The notes beneath the pieces are model-generated. The model was not told the origin of the DNA, did no database searches, and saw only the letters and a program-made list of their open reading frames with translations. The translations under genes and the position numbers were made by a program. From Salinisphaeraceae bacterium UBA4764 (lineage in GTDB: Bacteria > Pseudomonadota > Gammaproteobacteria > Nevskiales > Salinisphaeraceae): a stretch of 7,076 nt of DNA. The first letter of the stretch is position 1. The number at the start of each line of letters is the position of its first letter. This document shows positions 1 to 5,607 of this stretch, piece after piece. The stretch covers positions 1-7,076 of the forward strand of contig DHHU01000043.1 of the NCBI GenBank assembly GCA_002403445.1, in the 5' to 3' direction.

Positions 1-220
1 ATTGTGCTCTCCTGCATCAAATAAAGAATGTAATCCCCGAATCCGTGCTTTAACGCGTTGGTATCGAGAATTTGTATTTCTAAAAATAGAATAAATATTC
101 TAAGCTGCTTAGTCAAATTGATCCTAGAGCCGAAGCGAGCATTAAACGACGTCAAATTAGAAACAAATCACGGCTGTTGTCGATCGAAAGCGAAATGATC
201 GAGACCGTTAGAAGCTCAAT
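1..220. other. AT-rich stretch without a gene
   Basis: I see no credible coding sequence here. The stretch is clearly more AT-rich than the DNA to its right and has stops in all frames. Its one notable content is a pair of overlapping palindromes at 78-102. It starts just past the stop codon of the decayed ATPase (minus strand, stop at 221-223) and may include that gene's old 3' flank. Confidence 0.6.
78..102. repeat. Nested AT-rich palindromes (operator-like)
   Basis: Two palindromes share a half-site. TTCTA-AAAA-TAGAA lies at 78-91, and TAGAATA-AA-TATTCTA, with perfect 7-bp arms, lies at 87-102. The result is three alternating TAGAA/TTCTA half-sites within 25 bp, which is the layout expected of a dimer- or tetramer-binding operator. 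No gene in the window is placed to be controlled by it; any target would be to the left. AT-rich palindromes arise by chance fairly easily, so this is only a candidate. Confidence 0.35.
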
Positions 221-1121
221 CTATGACTTGACACCGCCCGCGGTATCAAGAAACAGCGCCGGCCGCTGCCAGAGCGAGTTGACGAAGATGGCAATGGCTC
301 TGGTGGTCATGGCGACCATCGACCAAACAAAATAGATGATCCCGGTCGCTGCCCATGGCAACGCCGGCATCGGCCTGCATCAGTGCCGGGGCATATTGAT
401 CCCGTCGCGGCCCATCGCGATCCGCGAATTATGCTGCATCGTACGCCGCTCTTCGGGCTTATCGGCCGGCAACACGCCAGCATGCACGGCGTCGATGCCA
501 GCGCGCTTGGCGAGTAACGTCGCGGTACGTTCATTGTCCCCGGTCAGCATGGCTGGATGGAGACCGAGCCTGTGCAACCGGGCCACAGTGTCAGTGGCAT
601 CGGCGCGCAGAGCCTCGCCCTAAGCGATCGCCACGGGCCACGGCAATCATAGTGTGACCCTGTTGTTCCGATGCTTCAATTCGGTCCTGCAACACGCTTA
701 GGGCCATGGACTGTGAGGCTAGGCATGCCGGACTGCCCACACATATTGATTCTTCATCGACGGTGGCCACCACGCCGCGGCTCGATTCGGCCTGGAAATC
801 AGAAACGTCGGGAAAATTCAGCCCGCGTTCCCGCGCCGCCTCGACCATGGCTCGGCCCAGGGGATGTTCTGAGGCGGCCTCTTCCGCCGCGGTGATCCCC
901 AGTAAAACACCTTCATCGTCATCGACACTTTCGAATTGGCGCACTTCCTGTCGGCCTTAGGTGAGGGTGTCGGTCTTGTCGAACACGACGGTGTCGAACT
1001 GGCGCAATCCATGGAAGGCCGCGCCGGTGCGTATCATGACGCTCTTGTGCGCAGCTTCGCCGGCACCGCGGACAATCGACAGCGGCGCCGAGATACCGAC
1101 CGCGCAGGGATAGCCCATCAC
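221..1121 (-). pseudogene. Decayed heavy-metal P1B-type ATPase
   Basis: When intact, such a protein would be a membrane ATPase exporting a soft or transition metal ion. Remains run in order on the minus strand. The transmembrane motif is MGYPCAVG (about 1118-1095), where the usual form is CPC. The phosphorylation loop reads DKTDTLT instead of DKTGTLT (about 980-960) and is followed by an in-frame TAA at 957-959. Next come the N-domain SEHPLG, then MLTGDN and VLPADK of the P domain, a damaged GDGIND region, and a C-terminal helix with FVNSLWQRPALF. The reading frame shifts near 620 and again at about 394, where a single missing base breaks GIND-AP. A further frame change, with loss of roughly 60-80 residues, joins the end of the P domain to the last helix. 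The N-terminal part (metal-binding domain, first helices, A domain) is absent, since homology stops abruptly at 1121 beside a stop codon. The gene is certainly dead. The identity of the family is solid but the metal is not known. Confidence 0.9.
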
Positions 1122-1281
1122 CTACTGAGCGTTACGTGTTGCAGTAAACGAATCTTTTCGTTGTAGCACAGGATTTCCGCAGACAGCCTCGTTTGGTGGG
1201 CTGTTTCTACGATTCCAACGTTGATCATGATGTTGGTTTGGCCTGAAATGTTCTGGGCCAACTATGTGGCGTGCTGTTCGC

Positions 1282-1312
1282 AAAAAAAAAGCCGCAGCGG
1301 GGGCGCTGCGGC
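1282..1312 (-). terminator. Strong intrinsic terminator
   Basis: Read on the minus strand, a perfect 9-bp GC-rich stem (GCCGCAGCG / CGCTGCGGC, loop CCCC) is followed directly by nine T residues. It lies about 115 bases past the stop codon of the AhpD-like gene and in the right direction to end its transcript. It also shields the dead ATPase beyond it from read-through. Confidence 0.93.
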
Positions 1313-1316
1313 TAAG

Positions 1317-1339
1317 GTCGGGTCAGGGGAAAACCCGAC
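1317..1339 (-). other. Hairpin just before the terminator
   Basis: A perfect 7-bp inverted repeat (GTCGGGT / ACCCGAC, 9-base loop) sits four bases upstream, on the minus strand, of the terminator stem. It has no T tract of its own. It most likely folds in the 3' untranslated region of the AhpD-like gene's mRNA, where it could stabilise the 3' end. No protein site is implied. Confidence 0.5.
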
Positions 1340-1425
1340 AGGGAGGGTGGTTCACCAATGAGATATGCGGCTTAAGGCGGGCTCTAGAACTCGACCTATC
1401 GCCGGCTTAAAGTCCACAAGGCTAT

Positions 1426-1953
1426 TTATTGCTCGAGTTCCGCGCCAAAGTTCTTTCCGATCCGTTGTACGAAGTTGGCCATGGCGACCACGAACGCTAT
1501 TTCAGCGATCTGGGTGAGACTGTAATGCCTTTTCAGGTCTTCAACGGCCGGTTCCGAGGCTTTCACGTCACGGCTGGTCTCGAAGGCGAAGCGAATAACC
1601 GCCTTTTCGGCGTCGTTGAAATCGGGACTGTCAAAGCCGGATTCATCGAGTTGATTGATTTGGCCTTCGGTCAGCCCCGTCTTCTTGGCGAGCGGCTCAT
1701 GGTGACCTTGACAATAACCACATTCGTTAAAACGGGCGGCGGTCAGATACGCGATTTCGCGGATTTTTGGCTCCAGGGACAGCTGCTTGAAATAGGTTTC
1801 TAAAAGCGCCCCCATTCCACGGGTTGCCGGACCGGAATGGCCCAACAACTTAGCTAGGTTGGGGACAATGCCCATATCTTCTTTGAGCTGGTCGTAGACG
1901 GCTGTAGCGTCACGGGCTTCTTGACCGGGTTCGGCATAGGCTATGCGGGGCAT
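1426..1953 (-). CDS. AhpD-like / carboxymuconolactone decarboxylase-family protein
   Basis: A 175-residue protein of the AhpD-like fold. Members are usually thiol-dependent peroxidases or related redox enzymes. The catalytic signature is complete: Glu66, then CGYCQGHH with Cys78, Cys81 and His85. The 12-residue spacing from Glu to the first Cys matches AhpD's proton-relay centre. The length suits the peroxidase-related subgroup. The start is the ATG at 1953 because AAGGAG (1965-1960) precedes it by six bases; the longer frame would need a TTG at 1974 with no ribosome binding site. The gene follows the TetR gene in the same direction after a 112-base gap that holds a promoter and a palindrome, and it ends ahead of a strong terminator. 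I infer that it is the target of that regulator. Its substrate (peroxide, aromatic or electrophile) cannot be told from sequence. No frameshift or missing key residue is seen. Confidence 0.9.
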   Translation of the reverse strand: MPRIAYAEPGQEARDATAVYDQLKEDMGIVPNLAKLLGHSGPATRGMGALLETYFKQLSLEPKIREIAYLTAARFNECGYCQGHHEPLAKKTGLTEGQINQLDESGFDSPDFNDAEKAVIRFAFETSRDVKASEPAVEDLKRHYSLTQIAEIAFVVAMANFVQRIGKNFGAELEQ

Positions 1954-1986
1954 ATTTGGCTCCTTGTGGAACAAGTTAAAAATAAT

Positions 1987-1996
1987 TATCCGGATA
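1987..1996. repeat. Short palindrome in the leader of the AhpD-like gene
   Basis: TATCCGGATA is a perfect 10-bp palindrome between the promoter and the ribosome binding site. It is too short to count as a proven operator or attenuator and is recorded as a possible secondary site. Confidence 0.25.
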
Positions 1997-2026
1997 GCGC
2001 AGCATCCCTACCCGTTTGGACAGATT

Positions 2027-2055
2027 ATTTTATGGACCAAAAGGTCCAAAATCAA
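2027..2055 (-). promoter_or_regulatory. Promoter of the AhpD-like gene with an operator in its spacer
   Basis: On the minus strand a -35 box TTGATT (2055-2050) and a -10 box TAAAAT (2032-2027) are exactly 17 bases apart. The spacer contains a perfect palindrome, TGGACC-AAAA-GGTCCA (2033-2048), which fills 16 of its 17 bases. A repressor dimer bound there would block RNA polymerase. The site lies directly after the TetR gene and 74 bases before the AhpD-like start codon. The sequence part of the half-site, ATGGACCAA, recurs upstream of the TetR gene. Boxes and palindrome are seen directly; binding by this TetR protein is inferred. Confidence 0.75.
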
Positions 2056-2065
2056 CCCAAAAAAA

Positions 2066-2653
2066 TCAATCGAGTGCCTGGAGCGCGATTGCCGCAATCG
2101 CGCGCGCATCATCGGGGCAGGTACCCGCTTTGATTAGCGTCTTAAGGCCACTGATATTGCTTACGAGATAGCGGGCTAGATCCTCGGCGTTCTTTTCGGC
2201 GTTTATCTCACCCTCGTACTGGGCTTGTTGCACCGCAGCCTGAAAAACCCGGATGAACGCTGATACGCCGTGGTCGATGCCAGACGTAAATTGCGGATCG
2301 CGCCGACCGAACTCGTTGGCTGTGTTCATCAGCAAACACCCCCACTGGCCATGGTTGTATTCCGGATTGTCGGCAATCGCATAAAAACTGCGCTCGATAA
2401 AGGCCCGGCCCGAGTCCGAGGTCTGCAACTGTTCCAGCATGGCGTTGGCCTGCGTATTGCAGTAATGTCGCAGACAGTAATCGAATAATTGCGCTTTATC
2501 ACCAAACCGCTGATAGAGACTGCTTTTTGACAATCCCATTGCCTTCAACAAGTCCTGTAGTGAGGTTGACTCATAGCCTTGGGCCCAGAACGTGTGCATG
2601 GCGTGCTCCAGGGCCATATCAGGATTGAATTGCAGGGGGCGTCCAGCGTTCAT
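2066..2653 (-). CDS. TetR/AcrR-family repressor, NemR-like cysteine arrangement
   Basis: A 195-residue transcriptional regulator. The N-terminal helix-turn-helix covers about residues 10-55, with the recognition part around TSLQDLLKAMGLSKSSLYQRF (30-50). The rest is an alpha-helical ligand-binding and dimer domain. It carries Cys106 in the motif WGCLLMN, plus Cys60, Cys65 and Cys179, and Lys171 and Lys175 in the helix after SNISGL. In E. coli NemR the response to electrophiles and hypochlorous acid relies on Cys106, which can bond with Lys175, so the arrangement here is suggestive. The ATG at 2653 gives a standard TetR length, but no good Shine-Dalgarno precedes it, so translation may be weak. 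The gene ends 11 bases before the -35 box of the AhpD-like gene's promoter. Likely role: repressor of that gene and of itself. The effector is unknown. Confidence 0.88.
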   Translation of the reverse strand: MNAGRPLQFNPDMALEHAMHTFWAQGYESTSLQDLLKAMGLSKSSLYQRFGDKAQLFDYCLRHYCNTQANAMLEQLQTSDSGRAFIERSFYAIADNPEYNHGQWGCLLMNTANEFGRRDPQFTSGIDHGVSAFIRVFQAAVQQAQYEGEINAEKNAEDLARYLVSNISGLKTLIKAGTCPDDARAIAAIALQALD

Positions 2654-2696
2654 GGCTCAGATATGTGACTGTTTGACAGGTAACTCAAGCAAACCA

Positions 2697-2726
2697 ACGT
2701 CCTTCATGGACCAATTCCGCTTTATA
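2697..2726 (-). promoter_or_regulatory. Possible TetR promoter and operator half-site
   Basis: A TATAAA box (2726-2721, minus strand) is followed downstream by ATGGACCAA (plus strand, 2706-2714). This 9-mer is identical to one half of the operator in front of the AhpD-like gene. The second half here is imperfect (GTCC-TTCAT-GGAC at 2700-2712). No good -35 box is seen at the right distance. The arrangement would allow autorepression with weaker binding. This is inference from the shared 9-mer. Confidence 0.4.
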
Positions 2727-3021
2727 TTAAGGCGCTTTTTTAATTGAGGTTACCAGTTATTGTGAGTCTGTTGAGGATGCCGGGGCAGCTTGCTGGGAAC
2801 CCATCGGCAGCAGCGATGCGTCAGATTAATGCAACGCAGCATCGCACGACTGGGATGCTTCTTTGAGAATTTGCACACATGAGCAAACTCGCCTTGAAGA
2901 CATAGTCAGAAGTCATTGTTTCAAAGCAGTGTGCCGTGATCCGACCCAGCCATTGAAATAGGGGCGCAACTAAGGATTTTAAGAGCCGGTTGGATGGCCA
3001 GCCGATATCGCGATGACTCAG
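2727..3021. other. Gap without a recognisable gene
   Basis: The roughly 300 bases between the TetR upstream region and the ATPase relic have stops in all frames and no protein I recognise. They include one inverted repeat, GCGATGC (2813-2819) and GCATCGC (2839-2845), without a T tract, so it is not a convincing terminator. This stretch is the natural place to look for a junction between the mer block and the TetR/AhpD-like block. Confidence 0.5.
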
Positions 3022-3258
3022 CTAGTGGGGGCGCCGCAGATCGATGAGGTTACAGGCCGAGGCCTCAACCAATACCACCATGCCCACGTTAATCTAGATA
3101 GCCCCGACACTGTGCGTGCCCATGATTACAGGTGGCATGACGACGCCCAGCCACGCCAGCGCACCGCTAAGCCCCCCAATCCAGAACGGGACATAGCGGC
3201 CCGCCGTGCCAACCAGTACCCGTGCCTGGGTACGCAGATCCTGACAATGAAAAGCCTT
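3022..3258 (-). pseudogene. Decayed P1B ATPase membrane segment
   Basis: In one minus-strand frame, read through a TAG at 3094-3096, the translation resembles the end of the A domain and the next two helices of a heavy-metal ATPase. RVLVGTAGRYVPFWIGG fits the usual ...Q.LADR.A.YFVP pattern, and VVLVEASACNL fits VVLVIACPCAL about 45 residues later. The cysteine-proline-cysteine motif has become SAC. There is no start codon of its own, and it begins about 20 bases past the merA stop, in the same direction. Before decay it may have been the gene after merA. The match is by eye only and each piece is weak. A hypothetical membrane protein or chance similarity remains possible. Confidence 0.45.
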
Positions 3259-3277
3259 GACGGCCAATGCGGCAGAG

Positions 3278-4927
3278 TTACCCGGCACAGCAGGACAGCT
3301 GTTCGACGTCCTTCGTAAAAGTCTGAGCACAGAGCCTGAGTGCTTCCACGTGAACCAGATACGGGAACAGCAGGTTGCCCAGAGCCTCGACAGTCATGCC
3401 TTGGTCCACGGCCAGTACCGCGGTCTGGACTATCTCGCCGGCCTCGGGGGCCAGAATCTGGGCGCCGAGAAGGCGATGGCTGCCCGCCTCGGCCACCAGT
3501 TTGACGAACCCCCGGGTCTCGAAATTCGCGAGCGCGCGGGGCACGTTTTCCAGATCAAGGACGCGCGATTCGGTCGTGACTCCGCGCGCACGCGCCTGTT
3601 CCTCATCAAGGCCAACGGTGGCCACCTGCGGCTCGGTGAAGATTACCGCCGGCATGGCCGACAAATCCAGCGTCGCGTCGCCGCCGGTCATGTTCACGGC
3701 TGCGCGTGTCCCGCCGGCCGCGGCAACGTAAACGAACTGAGGTAGCGTGGCGCAATCGCCGGTCGCGTAAATGTGTTCGGCGCTGGTGCGCAAATGCTCG
3801 TCCACTACAATAGCTTCGTGGGCATCCCTTTCGACACCCGCATTGTCCAGATCTAGATCGCGCGTATTGGGCGTACGGCCCGTGGCCACAAGCAGCCGAT
3901 CCCCTCGCAGTTCGCCATGATTGGCGTTGACAATGAACTGACCGTTTTCAAAAGCCACCGTGCTCGCGTGGTCATGTTCGCAGACCGCGATACCTTCGGC
4001 CCGGAACGCATCCGCCAGCCCGGCTCCCAATGCCGGATCTTCATGCGAGAGCAGTGTGCTGCGGGCCAGCACGGTGACCTCTGAGCCCAGTCGCCGAAAC
4101 GCCTGGGCCTGCTCCGTTGTCACGACCGAAGATCCAATGACGATGAGATGCGCGGGCGTGTCCGAGCTGAATACGGCCTCGTCCGATGTCCAGTACGGCG
4201 TATCGGCCAGGCCCGGAATCGGTGGGATCGCCGGGGAGGCACCGGTGGCAATCAGGATACGGTCGGCGGATAACCGTTCTTGCGTGCCGTCCCGGGATTC
4301 GATGATCAGGCTGTGGGCGTTCTCGAAACGGGCGTGGCCACGATGCATCGTAATGGCAGCGTTGTCGTCCAGGATCTTCTGATATTTATCGTGCCGCATT
4401 GCTTCGACCCGCGCCTGCTGTTGGGCTTGAATGCGGGGTCGGTCGAGTGCCGGCGCGTGATCGGCCAACCCATCGAACGGATTGTGACGTTGCTGCTGGG
4501 CCAGGTTGGCCACGCGAATCTGGATCTTGGAGGGCACACAGCCGACATTGACGCAGGTGCCGCCGATGATATCGCCGGACTCGATCATCGTGACCTGGGC
4601 GCCGGACTCACTGGCGCGAATCGCCGCCGCAAACGCACCGCTGCCGCTGCCGATGATGGCGATATGCAGCCCACTACCATCGTTATCGGTCGTGAATGGC
4701 GACTCGGTGGCGTGTCGTTCGCCGTCCTGTGGTTGGGCATCGTAGCCCTTCGCGCGTACTGCATCAATCAATGCGGCCTGATCGACGCCATCCCTCAGTT
4801 CGATCTTCGCGCGCCGTGCACCATAAGAGACTTCAGCGCGCACGCCCGATAAAGCGTTCAAGGCGTCTTCGACAGTGCGGGCACAGTGTGCACAGGTCAT
4901 GCCGGTAATGGCGAACGTTCGTTGCAT
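3278..4927 (-). CDS. merA: Mercuric reductase MerA with N-terminal HMA domain
   Basis: A 549-residue cytosolic flavoprotein that uses NADPH to reduce Hg(II) to volatile Hg(0). Residues 2-66 form a heavy-metal-associated domain with GMTCAHC (Cys12, Cys15). Next come the FAD-binding GSGSG (93-97) and the redox-active pair in GGTCVNVGC (Cys125, Cys130). The NADPH region starts at VIGSSVV (263-269), with ATGDC at 388-392. The C-terminal Cys546-Cys547 of SCCAG hands mercury to the active site. Tyr245 and Tyr523 match the active-site tyrosines of the Tn501 enzyme. All key residues are present, so it should be active. The start is ATG at 4927, eight bases after GGAG (4939-4936); a GTG at 4936 would add three residues but overlaps that site. 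It follows a MerR-type operator. No merT, merP or merC accompanies it. The similarity to Tn501 MerA is from memory and is strong along the full length. Confidence 0.98.
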   Translation of the reverse strand: MQRTFAITGMTCAHCARTVEDALNALSGVRAEVSYGARRAKIELRDGVDQAALIDAVRAKGYDAQPQDGERHATESPFTTDNDGSGLHIAIIGSGSGAFAAAIRASESGAQVTMIESGDIIGGTCVNVGCVPSKIQIRVANLAQQQRHNPFDGLADHAPALDRPRIQAQQQARVEAMRHDKYQKILDDNAAITMHRGHARFENAHSLIIESRDGTQERLSADRILIATGASPAIPPIPGLADTPYWTSDEAVFSSDTPAHLIVIGSSVVTTEQAQAFRRLGSEVTVLARSTLLSHEDPALGAGLADAFRAEGIAVCEHDHASTVAFENGQFIVNANHGELRGDRLLVATGRTPNTRDLDLDNAGVERDAHEAIVVDEHLRTSAEHIYATGDCATLPQFVYVAAAGGTRAAVNMTGGDATLDLSAMPAVIFTEPQVATVGLDEEQARARGVTTESRVLDLENVPRALANFETRGFVKLVAEAGSHRLLGAQILAPEAGEIVQTAVLAVDQGMTVEALGNLLFPYLVHVEALRLCAQTFTKDVEQLSCCAG

Positions 4928-4966
4928 GGGTTTCACTCCATTGGTCTTTTTTAAGCAATATCACGA

Positions 4967-4998
4967 AGCCTAGGTGCGGTACCCGTGGACCGTGTCAA
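4967..4998 (-). promoter_or_regulatory. MerR-type promoter/operator of merA
   Basis: On the minus strand, TTGACA (4998-4993) and TAGGCT (4972-4967) are 20 bases apart; a register with 19 bases is also possible. Such over-long spacers are the hallmark of promoters that MerR-family activators distort into working order. An imperfect dyad, CGGTACCCGTGGACCG (4977-4992), lies between the boxes, as in known mer operators, although its sequence differs from that of Tn501. The merA start codon is 40 bases downstream. With the adjacent regulator broken, control would need a MerR protein from elsewhere. Confidence 0.72.
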
Positions 4999-5017
4999 GC
5001 GACCCAGAATGAAAGCA

Positions 5018-5206
5018 TCAGTCTTGGCGAGACAGTGGCTCGATCAACGGGCCGCGGTCGCTCGGCTGGTTCAGATGGCAGTCATCACTCAAGCCGTCTA
5101 GGGTCTGTTGCATCGCTTCCAAAGCGGCGTTGCGGGTCGCAATCACCCCGCGCTGGTGTTCGGCCCCACGGCGTACGTCGTCGCAGTAGCCGTTGCCGAG
5201 AGTGAG
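5018..5206 (-). pseudogene. merR: C-terminal remnant of MerR-family mercury regulator
   Basis: About 62 codons ending in TGA at 5018 match the C-terminal third of MerR. GYCDDVRRGAEH corresponds to the region of Cys82, then the long dimer helix follows, then LSDDCH (Cys117 position) and a PLIEPL tail. The third mercury ligand, normally in SCPLI (Cys126), reads RGPLI; TGC to GGC is a single-base change. A TAG at 5207-5209 closes the frame upstream, and no helix-turn-helix is found beyond it, so the DNA-binding half is gone. The remnant points the same way as merA and ends 20 bases before its -35 box. It cannot activate transcription. Assignment to MerR rather than a close relative such as CadR rests on the spacing of the cysteines and on the merA neighbour. 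Confidence 0.75.
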
Positions 5207-5221
5207 CTATTTCGCGGATTT

Positions 5222-5233
5222 AGTCCAAAACGA
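5222..5233 (+). repeat. 12-mer direct repeat, copy 1
   Basis: AGTCCAAAACGA occurs here and again, identically, at 5491-5502, 269 bases apart. Copy 1 lies 13 bases past the break point of the MerR remnant. It may mark the edge of a small inserted element or may be shared terminator sequence. Confidence 0.45.
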
Positions 5234-5250
5234 AGCCCAATTTCTGGGCT
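5234..5250 (-). repeat. Small hairpin next to the 12-mer
   Basis: AGCCCA-ATTTC-TGGGCT is a perfect 6-bp inverted repeat. On the minus strand it is followed by TCGTTTTGG, so it could act as a weak terminator for anything transcribed from the right. The T tract is short and interrupted, so this is doubtful. Confidence 0.35.
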
Positions 5251-5462
5251 CTTTGATGCATCGGATACGTTCTATTGAATCGGCGAAATACCGGCGATAG
5301 CCTAATGCCGATTTCGGAGTGGGGCATTGCGACGTGCCGTTGGTAGTAGCGCACTGTTTACACGTTGACGCCGGCGGTTCGTGAACTCTGGCCGACGGTG
5401 CAGTTGGGCTGATCATCACCTAGCTTGGTCATACTGTTTCCGATTGCTATCAATGATTTTTT

Positions 5463-5510
5463 AGATCGTTTTGATATGTCAGCAAGCCTGAGTCCAAAAC
5501 GATCTTTTTT
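5463..5510 (+). terminator. Intrinsic terminator on the plus strand
   Basis: A perfect 11-bp stem (AGATCGTTTTG at 5463-5473 with CAAAACGATCT at 5495-5505) is followed by T residues to 5510. The 21-base loop contains its own small inverted repeat, TCAG-CAAGC-CTGA. Only the plus strand has the T tract. No plus-strand gene is recognised before it, so it may be all that remains of a lost gene. The right arm overlaps copy 2 of the 12-mer repeat. Confidence 0.75.
5491..5502 (+). repeat. 12-mer direct repeat, copy 2
   Basis: The second exact copy of AGTCCAAAACGA, embedded in the right arm of the plus-strand terminator stem. Confidence 0.45.
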
Positions 5511-5545
5511 GAAACAATCACAGGGCCGTCTACATTGCGACGTGT

Positions 5546-5559
5546 TATCTCGCGAGATA
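5546..5559. promoter_or_regulatory. Perfect 14-bp palindrome, candidate operator
   Basis: TATCTCGCGAGATA is symmetric at every position with no spacer. It lies between the plus-strand terminator and the small ORF at 5608, 48 bases before its start codon, where an operator would be expected. No clear -35/-10 pair surrounds it. The binding protein is unknown. Confidence 0.4.
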
Positions 5560-5607
5560 GTTGGCATATTCGGTTCTATAGGCAGTTCTGAAACTGGAGG
5601 CGTAACC

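Noticed and set aside
1429..1803. Long plus-strand open frame opposite the AhpD-like gene
   Set aside because: It lies wholly antisense to a gene with a complete catalytic motif, and its translation has no recognisable domain. It is a codon-bias shadow.
2813..2845. Inverted repeat GCGATGC/GCATCGC as a terminator
   Set aside because: No T tract follows on either strand and the loop is 19 bases, so it does not meet the pattern of an intrinsic terminator.
3257..3745. Plus-strand frame antisense to the merA 3' end
   Set aside because: merA is conserved through its full length here, and the antisense translation is low in complexity and matches no family I know.
4280..4852. 190-codon plus-strand open frame inside merA
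   Set aside because: It is antisense to the FAD-binding and HMA regions of merA. Its openness follows from GC-rich codon structure.
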